A DNA stretch of 64,000 bases from the NCBI GenBank assembly GCA_051453625.1, contig JBOZIK010000001.1:139149996-139213995 (forward strand), in the 5' to 3' direction. Both the position numbers and the translations under genes were made by a program. The notes under the pieces are model-generated. The model made no database searches. It saw nothing but the letters and a program-made list of their open reading frames with translations, and was not told the origin of the DNA. Shown in pieces: positions 23,780 through 36,028 of the stretch. Numbering within the stretch: the stretch's first letter is position 1; every line of letters begins with the position of its first letter. The DNA is from Welwitschia mirabilis. Its lineage: Eukaryota; Gnetophyta; Gnetopsida; Welwitschiales.

Positions 23780-26700
23780 ATTATTGATTTTCCATTGATT
23801 CTTCTAGCTTCCAAGTAGCTTCATTAAGACTTTGATTACTCTATTTTATATTTACTTGATGGATCTCCTTGTTCTACAAAATGATAGTTTATTGGTATAA
23901 TACTACTTCTAATTTTCTATAGTTAAATAATCGGGTTTCATCTGAATATGAGATCAGTTTAACACTTGAGAAGGATTTACAATATATTTTCTTAACATAT
24001 TCACATGAAAAAAATTATTCATGTGTAACAATTGGAAACATAGAGCAAGTTTGTATAAAACAAGTCAAACATATTCCAATATCTAAAATGGTCTAATAAA
24101 TCTAGGGGCTTCGATCTCTTAACTTCTTGCATAGATGATCTCATTAGTAACACCTTAAGGAATACATGATCCTCTACTTGAAATTCAAGGTCTTGTCCTT
24201 AATTATATTCATAGATATTTAGCCTATCTATTGCTTTATTTAATTCTCATCTTATTATTTATTTCTTGTAACATTTATAGTTCTATTATTAATATTTCCT
24301 CAGGTTCTATTCGTGTAGTGTGTGCTCTACATTTTCTACTATTTAGAGCTTCAAATGAAGTCATTTGGATAGAACTTTAATAACTATTATTATATAAAAA
24401 TTCCACTAATGAGAGGTATTCTTCCCAACTCTTAGGCTTATTAAGGACACATGCTCTAAAAAAATATTCCAATATTTGATTGAATCTTTCAACTTGATTA
24501 GCTATTTAAGGATGAAATGCAATGCTCATATTTAGCTTAGTTATGAAACACAATTATAGTTCATGCCAAAACTTAGAGGTAAAATTTGAATTTCTATTAG
24601 AAATAATTACTAAGGATACACTATATAAATAAATAAATTCTAAATGTAAACTTTAGCTATATCTTAGAATTATAAGTAGACTTCACTAGCATGAAGCATT
24701 TGACTTAGTTACTCTATCAACTATAATCATGATCGAGTCATTACCTCTTAATATTCTTGGAAGCCCTAATATGATATCCATGCAAATCACATCCCATTTA
24801 TATTCTGAAACATTATGAAGATAAAGTAGTCCTGCTACATTCCTATGTTCTGCATTAAGTCACTGATAATTTAGATAATTTGATATAAATTTTGTTATAT
24901 TTTTTTCCATCCCTAACCACTAGAAGTTTTTCTTCATGTTTTGATATATTTTTATTCCTTTAGGATGACTTGATATTGGTGGTTTATGAAATTCAAGCAT
25001 TAGCTTTTGTGTAATATCATCTACATTAGAAACCAAGGATCTTCATTTGAATTTAATAATACCTTTTAAATTAATACTAAAGTCCTCTGAATCTGTTGAT
25101 TTTTCTAACTAATTCTTTAGTTTTAAAAAATTTTCATCTTTATTTTGACCCTCTACAATAATAATAGGTATTTAACTTTAAATTTCCATAATTATTTTAA
25201 AGAGCATCTGTAATTTTGTCCTTTACCCTTATGGTATAAAATTTCAAGATCAAAATCATTTAAAAATTTCATCCATCTTTTTTACCTAAAGTTCAAGTTT
25301 AGTTGAGTGAAAATTTATTTTAAACTTTTATGATTAGTTCAAACTTGAAATTTAACATCATAGAAATAATACTTCCATGACTTTAAAGTAAATATTATTA
25401 TTGCTAATTCAAGATCATGAGTAGAAAAGTCTCTTATGTGTATTAAGTTACATTGATTCGTAGCCTATTACTCTTTTATATTGCTCAAGAATAGCTCTAA
25501 GACCTTCTCCTAATGCATTAGTATAAACTAAAAAGGTTTTAGAATCATTACACATTACTAAAAGTGAAGTACTAGTTGAAAAATATTTAAGATAATCAAA
25601 GGATAGCTGACATTTTTATGTCTGTTGAAAGTCTTTATTTTTCCTTAAAAGACTTATTAAGGGAGAAAATATCTTAAATAATTTGAAAATGAATTGATAA
25701 TAGTACCTATTAAGACTAAGAAAGCTTCTAATCTTAGTAATGTTATCGGTGCTATCCATTCTATAATTACCTTAAATTTATTTGGATTAACTAAAATACC
25801 TTGCCTAAATACTACATGAGACAAGAACTGAATAGATTCCTTCTAGAAAGAAAATTTTTCTTTGCTAGCATATAGTTGATGATTTCTTAAAGTATTAAAT
25901 ATATTCTCAAATGTTTCTCATTTTTCTTATAAGACTTAGAATAAATGAGAATGTTATCAATAAACACAATTACAAAGGAATCAAGATATGCCTAGAAGAT
26001 GTGATTCATAAGACTCATGAATGTTATAAGGGAACTAGTTAAACCAAAAGGCATGATAGTGAATTCATAATACCCATATTGAGTTTTGAAAGTTGTTTTA
26101 TGAATATATTCTTTCTTAATTTGAACTTGATGATATCCAAATTTTAAGTCAACATTTGAAAATACCTTAGCTTTCTTGAGTTGGTCAAAGAGATCATCTA
26201 TTCTTGGCAATGGATTTTTTTCCTTAATTATAACTTTATTTAACTATCTATAATCAATGCATAACCTAAGTGTTCCATCCTTCTTCTTTACACACAACAC
26301 TAGTACACTACATGGTGATACACTAGGATGAATAAAATCCTTTTGTAGAAGTTCTTTAATCTAAATTTTTAGTTCTTTCATTTTTTATAAGAGACATTCT
26401 ATATGATGCCTTAAAAAGAGGTTGATATTACAGAATCACATTAATAACAAACTAACATTCTTGAATATATGATATTTTTAGTAATTTTGTTGTATATACA
26501 TTAATATAATTTTGGATTATTGGTATGTTTCTCACTAAAGTTTCTACTTCCTTTATGTCAGCTGATTTTAGATAAAACATATAAACTAATGATTCCTTCT
26601 TGATTTTTCTCTTTATATGTTTGGTTTTAATTAAGTTATTCACATATGATTTGGATTAATCTTAAAAGGTTATTTGTTGTCCATGTTTTGTCATCTCTAC

Positions 26701-26780
26701 TTGCCACTCCTCATAATTTATAACTAACCTTATTCTGGATCAACCAATTCATGCCCAAAACAATATCATATTTTCTTAGA
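23780..26780 (-). pseudogene. A right copy: protease-RT-RNase H-integrase-chromodomain relic
   Basis: The protease tail VLGMNWL is at about 26765-26745 (family LGMDWL). RT has an open stretch at 26210-25992 with [31 protein letters not shown] and FTIMPFGL, all classical Ty3/gypsy RT blocks. RNase H spans about 25600-25200 and integrase about 25100-24050. The chromodomain at 23880-23790 reads EIHQVNIK*SNQ, then NEATWKLEESMEN, keeping the Trp that the left copy has lost. The layout (integrase after RNase H, chromodomain last) is that of chromoviruses. Stops and shifts throughout make it non-functional; this is the more readable of the two A pol copies. Confidence 0.9.
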
Positions 26781-27099
26781 TTAATAATAATTAGTTAAAT
26801 ATAAAAATATCCCCTACTTATAGATAGAATACAATTTTGAACCTATTGATTAACCTTAGTTATAGATCCATTTGTAAGATATATGAACCCGTTAATTAAA
26901 GTACAACGTAATTTTTTTCTTAGAATAACTCTAAGGGATAGAAAGCAATGAGTTACTTCACAATTAAATAAAATAATTATTTTTGTATTATTAAGTAAAT
27001 ATTTATTTTTTATGACTTATCTCTAAAATTTTACCCATTAATTATCTATTACTACTCAAAATCCTCTAATTAGTTACTAAATCATATGTGATTCTTGAG

Positions 27100-27997
27100 G
27101 ATTTTCTGTTTGTTGTCTAGGATGGCTCTGAGTAAGTAATGGATATTTTTTAACCTTATAGTTTCCTTTACAATTAAAGAATTAAAAGATATTATTAGAT
27201 TAACTTTGATAATGACTTTGAATAGGATTATGCTTAAAATTGGATCCTCTTAGTTGATTGTTCACATGGCTCTAATTGGAAATATTCTAATTTCTCTTTA
27301 ATAGTTCATGCTTGTCTTGGTTGAAATTCTTATTTTTGCTGTTATTAGTAGGAACATTACTTCTATTTAAATTTTAATTCTTATTGTGATAAGACAAATG
27401 TGATTGATTTTTCTTAAAGATAAAATCATTATGAGGAACTCATTTCTTGTATTGTTATTGTTTTTTGCTAATTTTATTCTACTACCTTTTCTTTTCTTAT
27501 AGCCTCAGCTAAAGTTCTAGATTGAAACAGAGATACTTTAATACAATAAAAGGAAGAAGAGTACCAATAAAGACATTTTTTTGGCTTCACATATCTTAAT
27601 AATTTCATAATTTTACATGCATGAGAAGTTATGCTTACATTATGAGCTTATTTAAGATTGTAAAATCTAGTAATCTTTTGGAAAAAATGTAGAACTTAGT
27701 AATATACTTAAATATGTGCTTAAACACTTTCCATAAGAGTTCCACCTCATTTAACTTCATCATCTTTGTTTTCCACCATGAGTTAATTTCTCTTTGTAAC
27801 ATGTAAATAGCTAAAGAATCCTTTTCATATTCATCACATCCTAAAGTTCCTATAACCTTTATAACATCACTTAGCCATACTTCTACTTTTGATGGATATG
27901 AACCTCCTATAAAATTTTGTGGATTTAACTTAATAAACATTTGAATTAACTTCATCATACCCACATCCCTATTAAGTTTATTGATATCATTGTTCAT
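27100..27997 (-). pseudogene. A gag relic (capsid and dead zinc knuckle)
   Basis: An open frame of 120 codons starts at an ATG at 27997. Residues 22-66 match the retrotransposon gag core: FIKLNPQNFIGGSYP, then VEVWLSDVIKVIGTLGCDEY, then SLAIYMLQREINSWWKT. Chromovirus gags have the pattern F.KL.PP.F.G...P..AE.WL.....F..L.C...K...A...L...A..WW. Further on, near 27170-27130, FFNCKGNYKVKKYP is a CCHC knuckle with one Cys kept and the His and last Cys turned to Tyr. Gag forms the particle. The frame breaks after the core, so it is inactive. The leader to the primer site is about 1.2 kb. Confidence 0.85.
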
Positions 27998-28489
27998 TTA
28001 TGGGTTTGATCTTAATTTACTATTTGTGATAGAAATTGCATAAATGCACTTACTAACACTTCTAAATTAAGAGTGATGGGAGGTTAATTTCCATAATTAT
28101 GTTGTTGATTAATCCTTAAGTTATCTTGATGTTGATTGGTTGGTGTAATTAAATTGGCCTTAATACTTAATTAGTGATTTATCTGGAAGAAGTAGAAAAT
28201 ATTGTTATATTTGGTTAATAATAGGATAAATATTATATTAGAAGTTGAATTTTATACATGCTTAATAAATATTATGTTATAACCAGCTATTTGATTTAGA
28301 ATAAATGATCAAGTTAATTTATCTTCCTTACTCACAAAGGAATTAGTTCTATTAGACTCATAAGTTACTAATAGGGTTATCATTAAAAAGTATGTGGGGA
28401 ATTATATAATTGATTATGTAGTTAATATAAATTAGTTAAAGGTTCATTTATTTTTTTAAGGGTATATATACTTATGATATAATTATTTA

Positions 28490-29195
28490 TGTTTTTCTTA
28501 AAATGATCAAGCTCTATAAGCTATCATATGAGGTTATGAGTTTCATAAGTAAAGATCATTATTCCTATCCATAAGGTAATAAAGTTCTTAAATAAATGAT
28601 TAAAAACTAATTATCTACTTAATATTTCTTAATAATTAGAGTTAAGATGGATATAATTAACTTAATAATTATTTAGAGATTAAGATTATTATGGTTATAA
28701 TCAACTCTATGATTAACTAATTATTATAACTTCCATAGATATAATTATTTAGTAACTAAGATTATCATAAACATAATTACTACATGGTTATTAGGGTTAG
28801 CATGAATGTAATTTAGTTAATCATTTATGGGTTAGGACCATCATTAATATAATTAAATTCATGATTATTTAATAATTAGTGTTATTAGAAATATGATTAT
28901 TTTATTTTTAATTAGGAAATGGGGATTAAATTAGATATAACTAACTTTAAGATGATTTACAAAATAAGATTAAAATGGATATAATTAATTTCATGATTTT
29001 TTATTAATTAAGGTAACTATAATTATAATTAAATCTATAATTATTCATGACTTGGGATACTTAGGAGTATAATTAATTTCATGGTTACTTTAGGGATAAG
29101 GATTATCATAAATATAATTAATTTTTCTAGTTAATTAGAAGTTAAGTTTATAATGGGTATAGTTAAATTTATTTTTAAGTAATTAACATAGACAT
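28490..29195. repeat. degenerate AT-rich tandem repeats in the A leader
   Basis: Units of about 50 bp with a TATAATTAATTTCATGATTA core, followed by a short spacer with AGGATTATCATAAA, recur at least ten times with drift. The same kind of array follows the primer site of the plus-strand A copy (48165-48790). Shared position between primer site and gag shows it is part of the family and not a local accident. Confidence 0.7.
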
Positions 29196-29206
29196 AATTT
29201 AAGTTA

Positions 29207-29224
29207 ACCTAAGATCTAATACCA
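29207..29224 (-). other. primer binding site (iMet type) of array A
   Basis: Minus strand TGGTATTAGATCTTAGG lies three bases inside the LTR end ...GTGTTTACA. The family consensus TGGTATCAGAGC differs by C->T and a G/T change. It fixes the LTR to its right as the 5' LTR. Confidence 0.85.
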
Positions 29225-29227
29225 TTA

Positions 29228-32200
29228 TGTAAACACTTGGATTTTAATTACCCTTATTAATTAAGCTTTTTTTAAAACATTATTAATTAACATGCATAAT
29301 GGAAACCTAGGATCAATTCCTATTTAGATCCTATTAAAATATTGCAAGATTTAAAATAATTAAATAATATAATTACTACTTAACTATAGACTCTTTTGGT
29401 TTGCATATAATAATGATGTTAAAATTATTTCCTATATTTATTTCTAACTTTTTTTCGTTGCCACATAAAGTTATCTTTTATAAAGTTGATGGGATGTTAA
29501 CTTGTTTTATTACATACAATGAAAAGTTTTAAGATAGTAGCTAACCAATATAATAGGAGGTTGTAAGGTATTTCGACTTGATATTTGACCATCCTTTAGA
29601 TGTGAGTTGGTTCTACTTTAAGTTCTAGATTATATAAATATGGTTGGGCTCAACTACATAGGCTTAGACTTCATCTTGATATACCTCCAATATGGGTGAC
29701 ATGTAGTACCTAAAGTGGATGCATGCTTATAAATAATCCCCACTTATTTGAAGAATTACAAGATGATGCAACATGATCCTTTAATACTAAGGGCTTTAGA
29801 TATTAAATCAGAGTAAGTCCATGTGGCAGTAAGGCAAGAGAGTAGTGATCAAAACCATTTTAAGAAGGGTCTATAAATAAAAGTACAATGCAATCCATGT
29901 TGGTAATGAAATCAAGTATGGGGATGAATAATTACTGAGATTATCTTAGTTTAGTTGAATGAATATACCATACAAATGCAAGCATACAATTATGTGGATA
30001 TTTAATGGATTTTTTACCTAGTAAAAATAATTCTAATCATCATTAGATTTATTTAAGAAAACAATAATATAAAAGAAAAATAGAGTATATAAGAATATTT
30101 TTGATTTTAAAGAAAAATCATACATTCTTAAAGCATAATAGTCAAAATAAATGAAATAAAACATCCCTTTATTTTTCAAAATTATAGTAATTCTTTCCAA
30201 ATAAGGCACATTAATACATCCAAGTTCTATTGTAGAAACATGCTCCATATATATATATATATTAAAAAACATTAATAAAGCTAAGTGATTGTGCTACACA
30301 TCTCTAGATTTATTAAGTAGATAACCCTAATTTTTATGCTAAAAACATAAGAATAAGGGCCTAAATTTTAAAAAATAATATATAAAAATAATTAAAAAAC
30401 AATCTTAATTTAATTAAAAATCATATATAGTATTTAGAACAATTTTCTACTTGCATTAGATAATTTTGTATAATTAATAAAATTAATTACAAATTTTCCT
30501 AGCTTTAAGAAGGCATTGAAAATATATAACTAAATTGGAATTACTTTTTTAACCTAGGCTCATTATAATATCACTAAAAAGTAATTTGTTAAACCTAAAT
30601 TAGTATAAAAACATTTTATAATATTAAAATTTAACTGGAAAAAATGCATAAATTTTAGAGTTGCTAAAATAATACCCTTTACTAAAATGACTATAACATT
30701 TAATATACTTATACATTTTGAATGTGTAAATACTTTTTGAGAAGCTTGTTAAATTATTTATAAGTTAGATTACTCTATTTTACCAAAACATCATATAAAT
30801 TCTAAAACTAGAGACTTTGGCTTACTATTTTCTACTTGTAATTTTTGAGTTATTTTCATGAAATAAATTTTAAAATTATTTTACTCTTAAAAAATTAGTG
30901 TTTTAAAACTTTTAAATTTCTAACATGATTTTAAACCTATACAAAAAAGTTCATATAGGTTTACTTATTATTGAATGAGCCATGACTTTCTTAAGTTATG
31001 TTTCACTTTTGAAAAAAAGTAAACTTTAACTAAACCAAAGACAAGAGAATTTATATTAATTTATAGAAATAAAAATTAATTAACTAACTAATAATTGATA
31101 ATAAAGATTAGTATTATAAATATATAAAACATAATTATAAGCAATACAAAATTAACTTACAATAATAAATAATGCATTAAATACCATAAGCCTTAGGAGT
31201 TTTCTAAGAAGGAGTGCCTAGCCTAAGTAGATTCTTAAGAATCAGACTCAATTGCCCTAATAAGACTCTAATGCCAATCTAGTATAAATTTGATTTTAAT
31301 AATAGTGTAATATACAAAAACATGGGTATCAAAATTATAGTGAACCTCCTAGTTACTTTACCAAAATAACCATTACACACATAGAAGCTAAGCATGTTAA
31401 GAGGTCTCTTAACTCTCTTCCTTATCTTAGTCTAGGCCATTGAGAGGGAAAAAATATCCATTAGTAGCCCCATTAATTACGCATGTAAAGAGATCCCCTA
31501 AATATATTTATTATCTTAGTATCAACCAATGGAAGGGAAAATAAAAATACTACATTAATACTATAATCATATGCATAGGTCTAATTCAAGAATAGAGCTA
31601 AAATTATTATGAAAGAAGAACCTACTTCAAGGGAAAAATATTAATAATCCTTAAAGAATATGATGAATTTTTAAGCTCTAAGATCCTATCTTTAAGCTTT
31701 CAAGCTTCAAACTCCAAGCTTCAACCTCTAAGATCCAAACTTCAACTCCATACTTAAGAGGATGAAAGATTGAGAACAACTTATGGTAGCATAAACTTGC
31801 TTAAAGAATACTAGTTTGAGAAGAAAGAAGAGGAGTCTATGTATAGATAAATGGTGTATTAAGAATTCTTAATATAATTGAATCAAGGCCATCCACATCA
31901 TTTTATCCATAATGTAAATAAAATTTTTTTTAATTGATAAGATTGATGAATGTTAAGTTGGATGGACTTTGTATAAAAGTGATATGGACATATGAATAAC
32001 CCTAACAAGATTAACTAACAATAATTTGAATGAACTTTATAGCAATATAGACATATGAATGAGGATAACAAGATTGATTAATGACAAGTTTGATGAGCTT
32101 GTGTAGAAGAGACATTAAGATATGAATAACTAGTAATAAGATTAATCAATGAGCAGTTGTAAGAGCTTGTGTAAGAAGGAAAAGTGATATGTGACTGATA

Positions 32201-33150
32201 AAATAAATCTTATTTATGACTCATGAACCTAATTAGGGTGATTAATTTTTTTCACTTTAATTAACAAGATTAATTACATGAATCATTTTCTTATACTAGT
32301 TCTTCCTTAATCCTTCATATGCTCATAATCAATCCAAAACATATTTAAAATGCATCAGAAGATTAAATCCACTAATTTATAAATTTCCATGTGATATAAT
32401 AAAGAAATAATATTTTATTTATAAAGTACTTTTAGAAATATCAATAAGAATAAAAATCATGATAGAATAAGTTCTACTCATTTATTTCTTTTAACTTATG
32501 GATAAGAGTGCATGTCCTTATTCACATGTTTACACTCTTCATAATCCATCACATCAATAACACAAATCACAAGAAAGAAATGTCATAATTGGATGTAAGA
32601 AAAATGTCATAATTGAACGTAGGAAAATGCCATAGTTAAGCATAGTACTCTTACTTTTTACCTACTTATTATTCTTTCACTTTTACTAAATAATTTTAGT
32701 TTCTTTTTAGATTTGCATAAGGTACATGAATAAAGGATTGAAATAAATATGTCACATTCCATTTTTGTAGACATTTGATTATTATTTTACACCTTCATAT
32801 GAAGTTTTTTATTTAACTATTTAACCATGTAAATAACTTATCTAATCATAAATAGATTTATTTAGTATTAATTTATTTAGTATTAAAATTCTTGTAATTA
32901 TCATTATTATTTAAAATAATAAAATTAATCAAAAATAAGATTAATTAATTAAGTAACCTTATGAGTATCTATAAATTAAAAGATATATTTGGAATAAGAA
33001 ATAATTACAAGGTTACACATTGATTCTCAATAAAGTTAAAAAAGTATTTTCATTAAAATTTGATATCAAAATGTATTACATAATTTAGAGACTCTTGTAA
33101 TCATGTCATTACTATTACAAATTAAATATTACAAAATGTGGGATATAACA
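29228..33150 (-). repeat. right (5') LTR of array A
   Basis: TGTAAACACTTGGATTTTAA to ATGTGGGATATAACA, about 3.92 kb, colinear with 14632-18576. Four 68-bp subrepeats lie at 31941-32200. Small internal differences include a TA microsatellite at 30248-30262. No coding content is seen. Confidence 0.88.
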
Positions 33151-33578
33151 CTTTTCAATCTATGTACTTCATGAAGCTATCAGTTGAAGTAGTGAAGGGC
33201 TAATAATGAGTAATGGAAGAAGGAGCAGAAGAAGGTGGAGAAGAAAAGACATGAGAAGATTCACCAATAGGAGCTTTTCCCTTTCTTCTTATAGTGATTA
33301 GAGAGTATGGAGATAAAGGAGCTTGATAACAAGGAGTATTTCTTTGAGGATTATCTTCTTCTTCTCCTTCTTCTTAAATCTTTTAAAGACCTCCTTAAAA
33401 TCCAATATTTATTTTTACACTTCCTAAGTGGTAATCATTTTAGGGGTTATGGTTTCTATTAAGGACCTCTCCTATCCCTCAAAGTCTAAAGTATGAGATA
33501 AGGCATTATAGATCAAGTATAAAACTAACAAGAAAGGGGAATATTACTCCTATAAACCATATTATTTATTATAGTGGT
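33151..33578 (-). other. Ser/Pro-rich coding-like remnant
   Basis: The minus strand from about 33370 to 33190 stays open for some 60 codons with a Ser, Pro and basic composition (for example PLSPYSLITIRRKGKAPIGE and FSSPPSSAPSS) and ends at a stop. Such tails are common in plant retrotransposon accessory proteins, and the 49870-51135 relic has a similar Pro-rich end. I cannot name a family. The stretch lies between the A array and the LTR of F. Confidence 0.3.
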
Positions 33579-34848
33579 TGTTAACACATAAAAGTTAACA
33601 TTCTAAGTAAGAATAATTGATCAAGTTAGCATAGGAAAAGATATTTAATTTCTTGATTTATCATAAAATTATGTCTTTCATCCTTTTTATCATATTTTAA
33701 TGAATGTGCATACTTTCACCTAACATTAATAGGATTGTTGTTTACTTCTGAAGAGCTATAAAAAACCTTAAGGAAATTTGGCATCAAACACTAACACCAC
33801 CAGCTAAGACTACTAGCGTCACCACCGTTTTGAGGAAAAACTTGTCAAATTTCATATTCTTGAATTTTTTAGGGAATTAATCATTTTACACTTATGTGAT
33901 AAGTTAGAATTAATTCATAATAAATCCTTAAACTCTAATGACACTTGATGAAAGTACAAGATGAGATATCGCAATGGCATGTGGCATAACAAGGATGATC
34001 ACAAGGAAGATACATGATATGGAACATATTAACAACATCATTAGTAATTAAAGGATACATCATCATCATGTTTACATAAAGAGACAAAGAATCTTTCTTT
34101 ATGGCTACATGCCAAACATATTTGTAATTGCCCTTAAGTAACATCCCTTATATAACTATCACCTAAGCTTTCCCTCATTTATAAAAGGGCCTTGAGTGCC
34201 CATTATAAAATTTTTTTGATTTGCTTAACATGGGAAATACTTGAAGTCTAGGATGTTATGCCACTTTAACCATCTTTCTTTTAGGTGAAATGATTCAAGG
34301 TTAGTTAAGAAGTTCATCTTTTTTACCTCTCTCTTCAATGATATAATGAATATATATTTTAGTTTTATAAAAGATTTAGTTTAAACCCTTTCATCATTAA
34401 TACACAAAGTCATCTACTATTAGAAATATTTAGGTAGAACCATTTCTAGAATTAGTTTTAGTCCTTTCATTATTATTGCATAATTATTTAGCTTTAGAAA
34501 TATTTAGGTAGGACTAGTTCTTAAGTGGGTTTCCTTCTTTTGTTATAATTCATTTGGAATTGGTAATGTTTATGTGGATCTTCCTTGATTATTAAGTTTA
34601 AGGTATATGAATCATCAGAGTAAAGGTGAAGAGTTGGATAAATAGATTAGACCTTTGGAGTTTTTTTATTCCTTTATGTTATCAACCAAAGATTAACTTT
34701 CTTTTTAACTTCTAATTTTCTATTATTTGAGTTTCATTTCAAGTTGTAATAATCTTATTACTTTTATAAAATTTACCACAGATATCCCTATGAAAGAATG
34801 ATTTTAAGTGTAAACTCAGATAAATCTAGATCACTATAAAGTATGATA
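33579..34848 (+). repeat. 5' LTR of element F
   Basis: It starts TGTTAACACATAAAAGTTAA. Its first 600 bases match 63396-64000 in the same orientation (for example CTTCTGAAGAGYTRTRAAAA and CCTTAAGGAAATT). A TATA box is at 34180 and an Asp-type primer site follows at 34855. The last two bases read TA where CA is expected, one C->T change. Confidence 0.85.
34180..34188 (+). promoter_or_regulatory. putative LTR TATA box of F
   Basis: TATAAAAGGGCC sits about 600 bp into the LTR and about 670 bp before its end, a normal place for a U3/R promoter on the element's own strand. Confidence 0.6.
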
Positions 34849-34854
34849 AAATTT

Positions 34855-34872
34855 TGGCATCATTGTTAAGGA
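34855..34872 (+). other. eroded Asp-type primer binding site of F
   Basis: TGGCATCATTGTTAAGGA against the Athila/Tat consensus TGGCGCCGTTGCCGGGGA: 11 of 18 bases match, and all seven differences are C->T or G->A. This fits long-term deamination of a methylated primer site and places F in the Athila/Tat group by primer use. Confidence 0.8.
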
Positions 34873-35690
34873 TATATTGACACATTACATTTTTCCAAGA
34901 GTACATAATTTTCTTCTTGAATTTATTTTAGTTAATTTTTATTTTTCTAGCAGTGGGTATTAGTCCATTTTTAGTGATACCCGACCTGCTCCTTTATCCT
35001 AAACTTGACAATCAAGTAAGCTCATGTAAAAATTAATGCTAACTAAATTATGAAATAATAATAAAAGCATGAGACTTACTTAAAATTAATCTTAACTAAA
35101 TGTTGCTAATGTTAAATGATTGTGGAATAATAATGAAAGGATTAAAACTGATTCTAAAAATGGTCCTTTTTATTTTTCTTTTCAATGTTGTTTTATTTTT
35201 CTTTTAGTGGTAGGTACTAGTCCATTTCTAATAAAACCTAAACTAGTCAAAATTGTTGAGTTTAGTTATCTAATCTAACATCTAAAGTTCATTTTTATAT
35301 TTATTATTTCTTGTTTTAAGTCTAACAATGTTCTTATAGGTGCAACCAAGCTTAAGCTCCTGACTAAAATAGAACCAAATTCTAATAATTTGTTTCATGT
35401 ATTTTATGTTTTTGGAGTTCTGTAAATTATCTATAAATTTTTCACTCTTGTTAGTTTATTTTTGTTAAAAATTTTAATAAAATAAAAACTATATAAGTTT
35501 TTTTTAAACTTGTAAATTTTTAATTTTTAGAAAAATTTTCTTGTTTCTGTTAGTTTTCTCCTTAAATCATGCAACTTAAAACCTCTTACACAGACTAAAT
35601 GAACCCTTTACTTTTCTCTTAAACCTTTCTACTTAGACTAATTAGTGTTACTTCTTTCCTTGACTGGCATCACTTGCTTTCCTATTCTGC
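34873..35690 (+). repeat. leader of F with a two-copy internal repeat
   Basis: Two similar blocks, about 34930-35000 and 35170-35240, share TTTATTTTTCT, then GTGGGTATTAGTCCATTT or GTAGGTACTAGTCCATTT, followed by ACCYRAMCT. The unit is about 240 bp. No ORF is seen before about 35690. Confidence 0.5.
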
Positions 35691-36028
35691 ACACTCAGCA
35701 ATTTAGAGTAAGATCCTCTATGACCTCCTTAAATAATTTTAACCCATAGGCTTTTTCAAAAATTGAGAAATTTCTAGAAAACATGGACTCTTAACCTAAA
35801 TAATAATGCATTTTTTGAACTTTTAATAATGAGTTGGGCTTTGAATCCATGTTAGATACCTTTTAAGCTTTAGCCTATTTACCTCTATAGTTTTTAGATT
35901 TATGAATAACTCAAATGAATCATACAAGAATTCTATCAACCTAGATAAAACTTTAAAGAATATCCTTAACCCCACTCATACATGAATCAAACTCCTCATA
36001 ACTATGAATTTCAAAATTCATACATCAA
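35691..36028 (+). pseudogene. F gag-like region, part 1 (split by element D)
   Basis: From about 35940 to 36028 the plus strand reads an Asn, Pro, His and Tyr rich segment (PHSYMNQTPHNYEFQNSYI) that ends at the LTR of D. After removal of D and one target-site copy, the frame continues without shift at 60690. Upstream stops break the earlier part. The composition suits the low-complexity part of a gag. No capsid core is recognisable, so the product name is inferred from position behind LTR and primer site. Confidence 0.55.

Larger units (their letters stand above)
14632..33150 (-). mobile_element. chromovirus (Ty3/gypsy) array A with three long LTRs
   Basis: From right to left on the minus strand: 5' LTR 29228-33150, iMet primer site, gag, protease, RT, RNase H, integrase, chromodomain, polypurine tract, middle LTR (21985-23683 plus gap), a second internal region (18577-21884), and the left LTR 14632-18576. 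The 5-mers outside are CTTTC (14627-14631) and CTTTT (33151-33155), a 4/5 match with one C/T difference. LTRs of about 3.9 kb plus a chromodomain point to a Tekay/Del-like chromovirus; that sublineage is inference. Confidence 0.87.
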
